Notes: a model not told the origin generated them from the sequence alone. Shown: positions 1 through 13,300, counted from the stretch's first letter. The stretch is 64,000 bases of DNA from Karalla daura (GCA_029224185.1 CM055196.1:9962509-10026508); one strand, 5' to 3'. Numbers and translations: made by a program.

Positions 1-1376
1 CCCCTCCAAACTACCGGGTAAAGTACAAAGTGGTTTATGATGTAGCAAAATATGTCATGGGACAAATACTAAACTTAAATATATTCCACTACTCATCACA
101 ACTTTTGTTTAACAAGGATACTGTTTTGACACCATTTAAAGTTTCTCAACAGCATCAAATATCAACCATCAATATATAAAATAGTTTGTTAATAGTTCTA
201 AATAGAACACAATACTGAGTCAATCATTTTTTTATTTGGAACATGTTTGCATATATATATATATCTTCAAAGAACACAGGCAAATTTACTAACAATTATC
301 CATAATTGTTTTGTGTCTTGTGTGGACAAAGTCTTGAAACAGGTTGAATTAACTGTGTTTTCCAGAGAGAAGCATAGAAATTGTTCATGTTTGACTGGAA
401 CACAAAAGGTGGGTTGGAAATGAATCAGACAGATAATGAAGTCCATTCATTGAGTCAAATCTGATTTCCATCCCCATCCTTAGAGAGGAAACAGAATGAG
501 CTTTATCATTAAAATGTGATTTATTTACATGAGAAATAGTGCTGCACCAGTGCCCAGGTCCTTGCATATTTACTGTAGCCAATCTTCTATTAGATCAGTG
601 GTATTTGATATATCATGTATGAATTAATAATTTTGACCTTTAATTAAAGTCCTCTGAATTAACGGGCTTCCAAGATTTAGACTCTCCTGGAAGCCATCAG
701 CTGATGTACTTGGCATTAAATCCTATGCGTGAACTTTCCTTCCTTTCTAGTTTTATTAATGGTGTGGCAGGTTAGTGTTTTTAAAAGCTTTTAATCATTG
801 ATGTTATTTAGTATTACTCATCGGTTGAACGTCAATAAAATATACGTTACTGTACATATCTGAACCTCTGTATGTAATATATTGTAGATAAAACCAGTGA
901 AACCAATAACTCTGTGTCAATAATATCTACTAATGCACTTGTGCATATTTGTTCATGTCAATTCACACTAGCTGGCACCAGTCAAGCATTGGTGGATGCC
1001 AAGAAGTTGCCAGAAAGGATGAATATAAAAAGGTGCACCTTCTCTGAAAGGGGAAAAACAAGTATGCGGTGCTAATATTTCAATAAATAAAAGATGCATT
1101 AACAATGTTGACATAATGTTTGTCCACACAAGCAGTTGAGGGTTCTTAGCCACTGCATTATTCTCTATATCTGCACATATTGTGATGTGTTATCCTCTAC
1201 TTGCAAGGCATACATTTTGGATGGGTTCTGCAAAATCCCATTACACATTGTGCTCTTTGAGCATAATCTTTCGCTTGTGTTGAGGTCTCAGAGCTCCCCA
1301 AGGAGCTGTGAGTTACGGCAACTTTGAATTTTTTTGTCACTATTTGGGGCTGTTAGTTCAACTGCTCATCCATATA
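1..1376. other. AT-rich non-coding stretch, no gene seen
   Basis: No reading frame here is longer than about 65 codons and none has convincing splice signals or protein-like composition. The only simple repeat is a short AT run at 251-264. An AT-rich heptanucleotide resembling a TATA box near 1023 has no supporting context. I see nothing else that can be supported. Confidence 0.6.
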
Positions 1377-1585
1377 GCCATCCATTATCTTACTGGCCTG
1401 GTACCCAGTTGTGTCTGCTGGTGTATATCACCAGCACACAGGGAGACAAGGAGACAATCCACCCTCAACACTCACTTTCATTGACTGTCACACTAACCCT
1501 CAGAAGCAAATCAGTCTCCAATTGAACATAAAGCATGTTTTTGGGTTGCCGGAGGAAGCAGGAGTGCTCAGAGAAAACAGATTCA
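1377..1585 (+). repeat. Degenerate family-1 teleost interspersed repeat fragment
   Basis: The block opens with a CCATCCATTATCTTAC-like start, continues through a CA-rich middle with CACACTAACC and CAATTGAAC, and reaches the diagnostic core GCATGTTTTTGG followed by GGAGGAAG and AGAGAAAAC. This order (CATCCATC start, CA-rich middle, TTTTTGGACTGTGGGAGG core, GAGAAAACCC) is that of a very common interspersed repeat of fish genomes, recalled from memory. The copy is strongly diverged and lacks the 3' part that usually carries the AACATGCAAACTCC block. It is non-coding. Confidence 0.55.
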
Positions 1586-4386
1586 TTTAGATATGGATGG
1601 TAGAAACATTGGGTGACCTCACAGTTGATAGTTTATAAAGTAAGACTTAAAATGACCTTGTCGTGTTGAATCCATTGTACAGTCAATGTCAACTACTTTA
1701 TTTGATGTTGCAACAATGTTCAAACCACGTATTACTCCTTGAACATGAAAGTTAAATTATTTACAATTCAATTTTAACATTTCAATGTAAAGTACTATTT
1801 TACCATAAATCATTTACAATAGACAGAGTCCTGTGTTACAATGAAGACAATCATTCCACTGTATTCTCTGCATATTAAAAAGACATTGAATTGTTTTTTT
1901 TATAGTTAGTTTTTCCTATAATTTAGGCAGTTGCCAGTCAAGGCACACACAATCAGGTGAAAATAGGGCAAACATGTTGGAACGCAAGGATGGGTTGAAA
2001 GAAATTCCTTATCCCCTGTTGTATTTCGAGTTTCCTGCTGTTCAACCCAGTTTTTTTATTCTAAATTTGAATTGGAAAATAAAGTGAAATATACATGCAG
2101 TGCTTGGATATTTGAGTATTTCACTTATAGCTTCCTGCCTGTACCATCAGTGCTGGCTTCAAATTTCTCACTTCACATACGCTACGAGACGTGTGCTTGC
2201 CAAGACTTTTCCCATCTGGTGCATGCTGGCACATACCAATTGTGAAGCTGTAATTGCATAATCTGGATGGGCAGACTACTGTGCTATAGCATCACGTCAG
2301 GTGTAGCTTCTCATTCCAGTGGCCATAGATTTGGCAGCGGTGTTAAAGTTGTTTTTGTCTGCATGTAAAAGACAAGTTTTATTTGTTTTCGCTTTTGTGT
2401 TTAGTTGAGATCAGGTCGCCTAACTGCAGTGGCTAAGTAGTTTTCAGCAGGTGATGTTTGCACAATGAGAACACGTCTCCGAGTTCCACTCCGAGTTTGA
2501 ATGCCTAGAAGCAACAATCGAGCCAAGTCCTCTTCCTACATGCCTATCATCCTTGTTGTCACTCCTTTGGTTGCCTGTCACTTGAATTTTCTGTTTTAAA
2601 GCTGTTAATTTATTCATCTTTTTTGCCAGGCACGCTGCATTTAATTTGTGATGAAAGAACTAGAGCAGGAGAGAAAATGTCCCCATATTATGGTTACATA
2701 AAGCTGAACTTTTTTTTTTGTATAATGTATGTACAGAGATGAGATGCCTCCTGGCTTTGGAGTCTTTTATCAGTGGTTATGCTGAAAAAAAGGAGAGGAG
2801 AAAAAAACGGTCTACTGTAAACTGCAAAGCCTTAGATACCAAAAGAAGAGCTCTGCAGTGCTGATTATGTGTTTCTGGCCTTTTTGTTGTTTGTTTTTCT
2901 TTGGTTGATCCCTTTTTTTGTTAGAGAGTACCATCTCTGATGGAAACATCCAGAAGTTTGTGATCGTGTTTCATGGCAAGGTTACAGTGATGTTTGCTGC
3001 TCACTGTTTTTCTTTTAATTGCCACTGTATTTGCAAGAGTGCTGTCTCATAAGTCAGTGCAGACATCATACATTAGGATGCAGTCAGATTATTGATTTTA
3101 AGAGAACAGTAGATTTGTTATGCTTTTTATGTCGGTGTTATCAATCATGGTCCGGGTCTGTGCATATGCATTGGCTTTAACCGCATGAGATATTGGAGAC
3201 AATACTTGGAGATGTCAGGATTTGAATTGGACACATTTGTTCATGTTTAGTTCATTTGCTCTTGTATATATTGAAGGTTGATTAAAGGATGACTACAAAC
3301 CCACTGCACCAGCTGTTTAACCCCTTAGCTCTACTTGTAGATCCTAGGCGAGGATGACATCGTTGGAAGGTGTTCATATTGAAGAAACATAAGCCAAAAA
3401 TGTATACAAACCTGCATGTCTTTGATGGTCTTCAAAGTGGCATGACTTAATTGCCAACAGAGCCCATTTTCTTAACATACCTGATGTTTTAATTGGGTTT
3501 CTCTTAGTCCCACTGCACACTGAGATTGAATTGGTACCTTAAAGCTTTGATTGGAGCAACATTCTTAAAAGCTCCATCAAGAAAACTAATATAATTTAGA
3601 TTATTTTTTATTTTTCCACATGAAATAAATAACGGCCGCTGAAGATATTTAATCAAAAGGCTTCTGGAGGAATTTCCTCATTACAAATATGTTTGAGCCA
3701 GCTTTGTGAGATTACTTATCTCTGTGGTCAAACTAGGACAGCATTGTCCTAGTATGCATTTCTGCATAGCTCACTAATTGAAGTTGCTTCAACAGCAACT
3801 TCACTTCCAAAGAAATTCAATCATGTACCTTGATGTTCTCATTCATACCTTTAAAAATCCCAAAGCACTGAGGAATCTCTCTCACATAGCTGCCTATATT
3901 TATTGTTCACTACCATTACAAGCTGCATCACGAAGGCTTAAGATATTCCCTCACAATCCCCAGACACCCTGTGGGGCTGATGCAGCACCTGTCGCCAGGA
4001 TGAAGTGTGTGCACGTTGCTTTGAAGAGGGGGGGTGTCAGCAGTGCAGTGCAGCTCTGCATATAACCATTCAAAAGCTGCTGCATCTTAAAGGTCTGTCC
4101 AGAAATACTGACAGCGTCTATTCCAGTTGGCACATACAGTAGAAACACGGTTTCTCAGCGTCCCCTGTCAACATGTTTTCTTTGATGATCACTTAGAAGG
4201 CTACACTTAGAAGTACACAGACTGTTGAAGGCATAAATACATCCACCAATAGAGACAATGAAATATGTAACACTATGACGATCTCTGACTTTTTTGAGGC
4301 TGTCTGGTCTTTGAGCTGTATGATGACACACCTGTACATGATGCACAGATTTTGTGTAATGGGAAGATTTGTAAACTTGACATCCG
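1586..4386. other. Non-coding stretch, no gene seen
   Basis: Homopolymer T and A tracts (for example around 2709 and 2785) and general AT-rich sequence. The longest open frame is 95 codons (3778-4065, plus), without splice signals or a recognisable protein pattern, and overlaps another open frame on the minus strand. I see no RNA gene and no clear repeat here. Confidence 0.55.
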
Positions 4387-4404
4387 ACACACACACACAC
4401 ACAC
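4387..4404. repeat. (AC)9 microsatellite
   Basis: Nine perfect AC units read directly from the sequence. Short open frames that span it on both strands are an artefact of the repeat. Confidence 0.9.
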
Positions 4405-4696
4405 CATTCACTGTAACACTAGCATATTGCAGCAGCTTAACATGCAAACTCCACTGAGCTTGGGCTCAAACATGGTACCCCCTTGCTAAAAAGCCACATA
4501 TCACTTGCCGTATATATATACAGTATATATTTTTTCCACATACATAATGACAGTGAGTCTGATGTCATTGTTCATATCAGGTCCATTTTCCACTTGATGC
4601 AGAATGTCTTCTGTCAGTAGGGGGGCAGCGGGTTACACTTGCTCAGCTGTAGCTGCTGATGTGCGGTGACAAATTGCTTTCTGTGAAAGCAGTGCA

Positions 4697-5006
4697 TGGT
4701 AAATGGACTGCATGTATATAGCTCTTCTCTAGTGGTCACAACCACTCAGGCGGCTTTATAAATAAGTCTGCATTCATGCATTCACATACAGATTCATACA
4801 CTTGTGGCAGAGGCTACCATTCAAGGTCCTACCTACTCATCTGGAGCATTAAACTCTCCTCTCACTCAAACACTGATGGCACAGCAGTATGAGCTATTCT
4901 GGTTCACTCTGGTCAACCCAGGCCACTTCGACATTTAGGCTACAGAGGCCAGAGATCGAACCACCAATATTTTGGTTCACTTTCCCTCTTCAGCCATAGC
5001 TGAGGA
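4697..5006 (+). repeat. Family-2 teleost interspersed repeat, near full length
   Basis: The element begins TGGTAAATGGACTGCATG, followed by TATATAGCTCTTCTCTAG, ACCACTCA, ATTCACATAC, a GGCAGAGGCTACCATTCAAGG block, CATCTGGAGCA, GGCCACTTCGACA and finally GAGATCGAACCACCAA. This order of blocks is that of a widespread fish repeat that I know from memory, typically starting TAAATGGACTG and ending in a GATCGAACCACC motif. About 310 bp is present and most blocks are still legible. An insertion or diverged stretch lies in the middle around 4858-4915. It is non-coding, and the strand given follows the TAAATGGACTG start. Confidence 0.7.
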
Positions 5007-6851
5007 AATTACAAATGCGCAGCTCAGAACTACTGAACCATTATGAACTAAGGCATTGCGAATAGAGCTTTGCAGCTGTGTTTGTGTGGGGTTTTTTTTC
5101 TGCAAGAATACATGGGGCCTTGCATGTCCGTGGCTGCTTGATCGACATGCTCTTTCCGCGTCTATCTTGCCACAGCTGTGTCAAAGTCTTTCTGAGTGAC
5201 GTAAACATTCCTGTCTCTCAAAGTGATCGATGGCAAACTATATCCGTGAGCTTCTCCCCAGAGTGGCCAGTGGAGCAGAGCATTAAGTGAGAGCTATGTG
5301 TCATCACCTACAAATGGTGACCCTGCAAAACCTGAAAACATAAAATCTCTGTGACATATATGTAACTCTTTTGTTTGCCAACTGAATAATATTCAACTTC
5401 TTTAGGATCTTCATCCTCCAGACATTGTTGTTGGTGAATTGTGGCATTGTAACTGTTCTTTCGCTTCCTTTCTGATTAATCATGGTGGAATAAATCAGGA
5501 CTTGCTCAGCAGGCTTGTGAGCCACAGTGCTCCCTGAGGTGACTTTGGGAGCAGTTAAAAAAGTCTAAACATTTGCACACACAAGTCTACTGAGAGAAAA
5601 AGAACAAAGCAAACTATTCATATTAAATGTTTCAATAGTTAGAGAAGTGCATTGTAAAACACGTGTCTCTCTGTTCCGTTGTCAAACTGAACACGTATCT
5701 GCAGCACAAGGGAACACGGGCAATTTCCATACAATCATGCATTAAGCCAATACAAGATTTAAAGGACTTTGAAGCCTGTTTTTTAACTATCTTCTGAAAA
5801 TCGGAATGTGGTTCCATAGGAGAGAAATCTGCTATGAAAATCTTGCGTGGCAGAATTTGCAAACAATCAATCACACTCACTACAAAACTCCACTTTTGGG
5901 AAATTTGGAATTTTTGCCTTTTTTGCCACATCGTAGAAAAAATAAAGAAGTTTTAAACTGCTTTAGAAAGATCAATTTAATTTTGCACATCTCAGTTGTT
6001 TAATTAATCTATTGCTTCTTCAGTCTAGTTCACATCCAATGTGTGGATGTCAGACATGCTTCTTCTCATTATTCGTACAGACACCTAATTAAACATGGGC
6101 AAATTTACAATTGCAGCACAGTGAAACAGAATGGACCATAAGTCCCCAGTTAATTGAACCAATGAATCTCTACATCATGTTAAAGCCATGTCTGCATGTT
6201 GTTTCCTTTTTTTGTTGTTGTTGTTGTTTTGTCTAGAGCTGAGGACCATGGTTTCCACTTTGAGCCCAGAGGTTAGAGGGAGAAGACCACAATTCAGATA
6301 TTCAGACAGCATTTCCACTTCCACAACACAGTATTATTTCTACTTTGAATTGTGAGAAGATGCAAAAATTAAACCAAAAAAAAAAAAACATGGGGAAAAA
6401 AATCTGTATTTTCCTTTTTGGCTGTGACTGTATGCTGTAGGGCTCTACAGATGTTTGAAGCAGCAGGGATGTATGGTGTATGGAGCGGTGAATACATACT
6501 GCCCTAACAGTCCATGGTAGAAGGATAAGCCACGGCTGTTGAGGGGATAAAAGCATTGAGCAAAAGATTTCTGGGGCACTTCTACTCAGGTGTTAACATG
6601 GGAGACACTTGGGCAGTGGACACAGAACCAGTGCATTTAGGAAGTTTTAGCAGACGAAGCAAAGAATGGATGGATGGACAGTGTAGAGAAGGATTTCACA
6701 GCAACCGGTTTTCAGAATGTTATAAGTTTTTCTTCTTTTTCTACCAAGAAAATTTCTCTTCTTTGGGATACAGTTCAATTGAATTCAAAGAAACAGTCAC
6801 CAGGCTTTATATAATACTGGCATTATTCTATTTGAAAGCAAATAAATAATG
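5007..6851. other. Non-coding stretch, no gene seen
   Basis: AT-rich sequence with a short (TTG)n run near 6213-6228 and an A-tract near 6375. Open frames of up to 99 codons occur on both strands, overlap each other and lack splice context or a recognisable composition. Confidence 0.55.
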
Positions 6852-6943
6852 ATGACACTGTGATGGACTAGCAACCTGTCCAGGCTCTATTTCCTGCCTT
6901 TGCCATATGTGTGCTGGTGATGCTGGCTCCCATAGACCCCCAC
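6852..6943 (-). repeat. Family-1 repeat fragment, minus orientation
   Basis: Reading the plus strand, CTGTGATGGACTAGCAACCTG is followed by TCCAGG, a TTTCCTGCCTTTGCC segment and GATGCTGGCTCCCATAGACCCCC. This is the reverse complement of the 5' third of family 1, whose usual form reads GATGGACTGGCGACCTGTCC. Only about 90 bp remains. Confidence 0.6.
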
Positions 6944-7078
6944 ATATCAGAATGACATAATAGCTCATTCTTATGTTAATTTCTATTTAATTTCCTCTCT
7001 CTGTATGTGGTCATGGTAGCAATATCATCTTATAATGCGGTGAAAGTTGCTGTTAGTTTGCTCCACACAAAGTCAAGC

Positions 7079-7108
7079 GGCACATTGCGGCACATTGCAG
7101 TACATTGC
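7079..7108. repeat. Three tandem 10-bp units
   Basis: The decamer GGCACATTGC occurs twice perfectly and is followed by a third unit with two changes (AGTACATTGC). The array is only 30 bp long. It lies within an otherwise unremarkable stretch and has no assigned function. Confidence 0.8.
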
Positions 7109-7885
7109 ACTGAGCTGCTGCATGAGTTATAATGCTGGGCTCACTTGTCCCCGCTCCTGTTTTCAACTCAGCTGTGCAATTGGCTTCATTCAGCAGTGCT
7201 GGAAGTGTGCACCCCACTTATGTGAAAATGCAGTTGAAAATAGAAAAGAGGGAGGTATGGATACAACACTGACATCATTATGCAAATAGGGCAGGCATAA
7301 GTGCACACAGTGGCTTGGTATCTCTGAATGAAAACAGCACTCTTTCACAATGAGACATGCTACAGTAGATGTTTGTTGTTATACACTGTGTCTTTGTTTA
7401 AGTGCCCTCAACACAAACACATAATTGCATGGAGTGTTAATGAGAGATGTTTGTTTTCTTAACATATTATTGACATGTTAAAAGACTGCCTTAGGGTGCT
7501 CCATTTGCTTAGAATACTCTCAAATTTCCTCTCTTACCACCACAACTGATTATCGTAGTCCCCCATTTGACATTGGCATGAAAGACTAGTAATAAATGCA
7601 CTTTACATATGTACCTGCATTGTCAATAATGCACTGAGTGTATTCCAATTTAGTGAGCCCCACTGTATGTAAACGGCTCATATATGTAGGTGAAATGGAA
7701 AAAAATGTGTGGATGTAGATGTTATGAATAGAACAAAAGTGTCATGTTTTGACCTGCAGACTGTCTTTATGTCATATATGCAACAGTAATGTTGATGATG
7801 ATGCACAAGACAGTTCAAATAGTGTTTATGTCTTTTGCAAGTCCTGTCCTATAAATGTACTGTCATGACATCCTGTATGCTGGCC

Positions 7886-8000
7886 TGGGCATGGTGGACC
7901 ATTGGTTTTTGCTGTTGCCACACTAAGAAACCTGTTTGCATCCCAGTCATTTTTCCGTGGAATTTGCATGTTCTACCTTACTGAGTTTTAGGAGTAAATG
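7886..8000 (-). repeat. Family-1 repeat fragment, minus orientation
   Basis: The plus strand reads GGGCATGGTGGACCATTGGTT, then TGCTGTTGCCACACTAAGAAA, GCATCCCAGTCA, GGAATTTGCATGTTCTACC and AGGAGTAAATGTGTGAG. This matches the reverse complement of the 3' end of family 1 (GGGCAGCACGGTGG, TGTTGCCTCACAGCAAGAAG, GGAGTTTGCATGTTCTCC). Divergence is high. Confidence 0.55.
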
Positions 8001-8611
8001 TGTGAGTAAATTTAGAAGATTAGTGTATGCATACTCAGTAAATTTGTCAGAATGCCTAATCATGCACTGCAAGGGATTATTTTGTTGTTAGATCACATTA
8101 TTTGACTGGACTGCACGGCAGAAAGTTGCACATATCCAACACAAGGGGACGTATGCACACTCTTTGTGAACCTGGATTTTCTCTGCTTCCAAAAGACATT
8201 GACGTTATCAGATATCATCACTATTAACGTCAGTTTTACACTTGCATATTTCCCTGCCTCCCCCCAGACTGTCGGCTTAGCTCTGGTGCAGTTACCCTAA
8301 TGTTGGCTGACACAGGTGTAACATATCAGTGGTCTTAGATGAGCCATTGCTCGCTGCATGTGGCTGCCAAAATGTATGTCATCATTGACTCACTCCTCTC
8401 CAGTCTCTCTATCCCTGCCCATGAATGAACCTCCTGCTCTGACAATCAAAATCATTTCATGTAATCCATGTAGTAGGAACTATACGTGCTGCACCCCCCG
8501 CCCCCCCTCCATGGCCTAAATAATAGAGTGATTCTAATTACGGTGCTTTCACATTGGTTACCTTACTCTTCTGTCTCAAATCTTTCGCTTAATATTACAT
8601 AAAGGAAGAGC
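8001..8611. other. Non-coding stretch with a C-rich patch
   Basis: A run of C with a single G at 8493-8510 precedes AT-rich sequence. I see no gene. Confidence 0.5.
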
Positions 8612-8805
8612 TCCATGTTAAGAGTGCCTGGCTCGGGCGTTCCACGTACAGAGGCTACAGTCCTCACTGCAGCAGACCTAGTTCAAATCCCACTGGCAGC
8701 CCTTTGCTGCATGTCATTCTCCCTTTCTCCGTCCCCGTTTCGTGTCACTCTCCAGCTGCTCTTTCAACGAAAGCCTTGAAAAGCCACCCAAAAAAGAGTG
8801 CTTGT
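8612..8805 (+). repeat. tRNA-derived SINE
   Basis: An RNA polymerase III type 2 internal promoter is legible. A box-A-like TGGCTCGGGCG lies at 8629-8639, one mismatch from TRGYNNARNNG. A box-B-like GTTCAAATCC lies at 8681-8690, about 52 bp downstream. The tRNA-like head is followed by GCTGCATGTCATTCTCCC, a pyrimidine-rich body and an A-rich tail (CCACCCAAAAAAGAG) ending near 8800. Head, CTGCATGTCATTC body and A-rich tail match a SINE type that I recognise as common in fish. It is non-coding and non-autonomous, and any transcription by polymerase III is inference. The start is approximate. Confidence 0.65.
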
Positions 8806-9879
8806 CTCGGCCCTGCTTAAATCAAGCAGAGAGATATATATATATTTCTTTCCATTTTTTTCTGTCCACAGATTGGCTGCACAGGGAAATTGTTTGGCGT
8901 TCTTTGTTTTGTTTTTTTCTTGGAAAAGTGGGAGATCTTGCAAATTGAAAATGGAAATTTGTAATTGTGGGTATCAGAGGAGTTGGCAATGGGAGCCTGT
9001 TTCTAAATGCTCTCACAATAAACTTCATAATCATTCTTTTGTTTACTCAATTACCAAAAGTGAAATTTCACAGCTCTAAAGTTGAAGCTTCTGCCATTTC
9101 ATGTGTAATATCTTTGCAGACACCTGGGAATGAAGCAGCTCATTACCTTATCTTATACTGAGCACATCCGGCAGAAATCGGCTTGTATATCATCCAGCTT
9201 AGGCATTGCACTCACACTGGACCTGAGGACATCTCACTGGAAGTGGAGTGCACATAACAGCTCAGCAAAGAGCAGTGTAGCAGTGAGAGTCAAGCAATGA
9301 CTTTCATTTGCGTCAACATACAACTCTGGCTTTGTTTGCCAACTCCGCTCTGTGACTTGCGATAAGCGAACGTAGCTAAAAACAGCTGTATTGGATGTGC
9401 CTCTCCTCCATGTGGAAATGAGACTTCTCACCTCTTCTTTTGTGTTTGCTTGTTTATGCATGTTTGTCTGGGAGACAAAACAAAGATCAGGCAGAGTAGA
9501 GCCATTTCCCTTCAAACTTTTCAGAAACCACATAAAAACGTGCAATATCAATTGACCTTGGAAGTCAAACATTTTGCACCTCTGTGTGTCAGTCAACTTT
9601 AGTCATTTAGCCACAATAAGCATAAGGAATTGAAAAGATAGGATGTTACATTATGCCCCAACCTGAATGGTATTTCTAACACTAATAACTTAGCAGTAAC
9701 AGTAATGACATTTATTGTGTTGTCCTTTCAGAAAGATTTTTTATTAAAATTATTAATTATCTTCAGTCAAAAGTGACTTTGAATCAACAAACCATTTTTG
9801 TGGACACCCATGTTGGCAGTTACCATATGAAACATAATACATATAGTAATTTCCTTAATGAGCTTGTACACTGTTTTAA
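8806..9879. other. Non-coding stretch, no gene seen
   Basis: Contains a short AT run at about 8833-8846. The longest open frame is 120 codons on the minus strand (9234-9596). Its composition is ordinary, it matches no family I know, and it lacks splice support, so I do not call it. Confidence 0.5.
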
Positions 9880-10330
9880 AGAGGAAAAAAATGTGTATTA
9901 AGGCAAATAAAAATAAACACAGGGATCATAAGACTTAGGGATGAAATGAAACATAAAAATAAGAGAAAAATAAAACAGCAAGTTTAGAAGATAAAGCCCA
10001 GCAATACATGAAATATTCATTAGTGCTTTCCTATAAAAGAAAGTTTTAGGAGGGGATTTAATAGGCGTTAATGATCTAGCTTGTCTGATCTCAACAGGCA
10101 TTATGCTCCACAGTCTGGGGCCTCAAACAGCAAAGACTTGGTCACCTTTGGTCACAAGCCAGGATCTAGGAATTACCAGCAGAGCGATCAAAGGGAACGC
10201 CCAAGCACACTGGGAGCCAGCGCTGATCGCAGAGCCGGGAACAAACAAAAGGCTTATAGAGTCCACTTTCACAGTAAGTGTTCAGAAAAGTCTCAGATGC
10301 ATTAAGCATATTAACTAATCCCTTTATATA
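9880..10330 (+). repeat. Teleost interspersed repeat fragment (family 3)
   Basis: After an A-rich lead (AAATAAAAATAAACACAGGG and similar), the block reads GTCTGATCTCAACAGGCATT, TGCTCCACAGTCTGGGGCC, CAGCAAAGACTTGGTCACC and TTTGGTCACAAGCC. These segments match, with losses, a long repeat of fish genomes that I recall as running CTGATCTCAACAGG, GTTCCACAGTTTGGGGGCC, CAGCAAAAGCTCGGTCACCTTTGG. The GC-richer middle (10081-10260) stands out from AT-rich flanks, which fits an inserted element. Open frames through it on both strands are by-products. The 3' limit is uncertain. Confidence 0.55.
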
Positions 10331-13300
10331 CCTGCCTTCAGTCTCAGAACACGAGAAAAAAAAAGAAAAAACAATAGAGACCCAGAAGAGACTTAGCAGG
10401 TAGAAAGTCAATACAAATGTATTTCTGGAGCTCTTATAAGCCTCCTCGGATAGGCTGAAATGAATGTGCTCCAATGCACATAAATCATACCTTAATATGT
10501 GCACTGAATTAGAAGTAAGTTAAAGTGCTTAGCACCAAGTGTGATAATCACGTATCTCTGAGATCAGACGCCAAATGCAATTTTCTATTTTATTTGAAAA
10601 TAATTAATAAATAATTGTGAACAGGCACCTGGACCGTCAGAGATAAAGACATCACGTTTTTGAGTCCAAGATAAATATGCTCAAACATTGTGTGGGAGGT
10701 GACATCAGAACCTTATTGTCTTGTTGTTTAACAAGAAATGTAACTCATCAGATATTTGGTAAATATCCTTGACTTTCTTTAGATGTCAAGAGAACATAGA
10801 AACAACAAAATTATGTATCTGTGAATCTTTGAATATTATGAGATATGAGACTGCCTATTCAGTAATTTTATCCTCCTCAAACTGTCCTGCCTTTGACAAA
10901 TCTGCTCTCACCCAACATCACACTTTTGAAAGAAGGAGAATTGTGGCACCAAAAATATTTTACATTTATAACCGCTGGTTATTAATCCTTCCTTCTTTCC
11001 ATTTGTCTTTCAGTCAATTACATCATTTATTTTCTTTTTTCTCCCAGCTATTTACATTGCTCTCATTTGTGTCACCAGTAATTTGTTCTTCCACTGTCCT
11101 TCTCAATCATTATTAGTCATCTATTTTGTAATTACATTAATATAACAAAGTCATTCTAAGCCCAAAACATTAATTCCTGTTGGATAAGAACATTGAGGAG
11201 AAATTATTGAACACTGGTCCTCAGAGGCAAACAGTCAGATCGTTGCTCTTGTTCTGTCAGAAAAAGGAGAAAACAGGCTTGTCAACCATCTTTTCTGCTC
11301 TGACTCAGTTTAGGTCAGGAATGCTGATATGTTGGTACTTTAACAGCAGTGCCTTAATTAGACACTTTATTGCTCACCTAACAGCACTACAGGGGACTCA
11401 GTAAGTGAAATCTGAAGAGGGCTGCATGTTTATGGACCTCTTTCTTTGTGATTTTCTCCAAAGCTGTTTAGTACTGCTATGTGGAAACACAGGTTGATAA
11501 GCCTCAGGAATTAAATATTTTAATGAATATTTCATGCAATACTTCTCTTTAAAACTTAAACAATCTAATTTTGTTGCATGCTGTCTTGATTCAATTCACT
11601 TTTTAACATACAGAGTGTGTGATACAGGATTGCAGAGGGGAGAACATTGAAAAGAAGGGAGGAAAGATTATGATGGCAGATTACCTGTAATCTTGAGGTT
11701 CGGACCATTCATCAATTTTCCTTCAGGGCCACATTGGGAGCTGCAGTCTAGGCCAGCGTGCACTGCTGGAATGAAAAGAGACCTGATTGCAACCTTATCA
11801 CAGAATTCATTCACATTCTCATAGCTCAGGCTAAGCACACTATGACAGACTAGTTGTTCACCTAACTTGTATGTCTTTGTGCCTTGGGAGGAAACCTGAT
11901 AAAACTCATGCCTCATGCAGTAACACTACAAAAGCCACGTAGTTTTAAACTGCGTCACTGTTGCGGTAGAGAGAGGAAATAAAGTCATGATAAAGGACAC
12001 TCTCAACCACGCTCATATGAGAGCAATCTGCAGCTCATCTGACCTTAACAGAGGGCATCACCCGTTTACTACCCTGTGTTCAGTGTCTGACCAGAGGCAA
12101 CATGAAGGACTGATAAAAGTCAGTCATCAAAGAAATCTCACATAAACCTCACAATATAGTATGAGATTTTTTTTTTTACAGTATATAACTTGAAGTGTGA
12201 ATTTATGTTTTTTTTTTTCCTTTTTATGGGATCAAGGATTCATCATCCATCCCAAAACTGCAGATCAGCACTGAAATGTATTAATGTATAATTATTCTCT
12301 ATCAAATGACAATGTATTCATCAAAGATAACGTTCCAATAACAGTTTTATCATTCTCCAATCCACATCTGTTTAAGAAAAAAAGGGTCTTATGGAGCCTA
12401 TTCCAATACATATTGTGTGAAGGCAGGGGATACACCCAGGTTTCAATCCAGGTTTTAATAAAAAAAAAAGTATCAGATCTGCTCAACCTGTTTTTATCAC
12501 ATGACATTTTCAGATATCCAATATAAATGAAAGCAGACATTTCAAAAGGCCACTCACATTACTGAGTAACTGACTGTATTGTAATATAACTCCTGACTCA
12601 GGTATTTAAATGGAAAGCTGTGTCTGGGAGCAGACAGCAAGACAGATACTGTAACCACTGTTAGTTTTAGTAACACTGACCAATAGCTCATTCCTCAAAA
12701 GCACTGGCAGCACTTTCTTGTTGAGGAAAAAAAATAGTACTACATAGTAAAATACTCTGGGTTATGCCCAAAAAATAAACACATCACAACCTATTCCTCC
12801 AGTACAGTGTTGAGGCCAATTCAATTACAGGCAAGCTTGTCCACTGGAGCCGAATGTAGCTCTTAGCCTCATGTCTGGAGGTGAAGTCTATGGAGAGTTG
12901 AGCTCATTTTGGTAGGTACCCTCAGGAGAGCAGGTACTGAAAAGCCTTGCCTGTATTTTAAAAGAAGCTGAAAAACTTTTGGGGAAAATAAACAGCTTTC
13001 TCCCCTCTAGCACTGTAGTTTATTAAAGCTTTGATTTCTTTCAGGGGATACCAAACGTAAGCAGATTATGATGGTTTTCAATGCGCCTATTTTTGAAAAG
13101 AATTTGAAATAACTTGTTGGAAAGGATGCAGAACTCAGAATCAGATACTATTGAAGTAACAGCTCTGGAAACATTTAAGCACAGAAATGAAAGAAAACAA
13201 ATAAATAAGTATGTGAAATCAATCAATTTAAACATCCCTGCACCCTGTGCACTGCAACCCACTCTCACACAGTCCTCAGAGGGTCCAGGCTTAGAAACAA

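Noticed and set aside
1021..1035. TATAAAAAGG as a promoter
   Set aside because: No initiator, GC-rich context or exon is visible downstream, and A/T words like this are frequent here.
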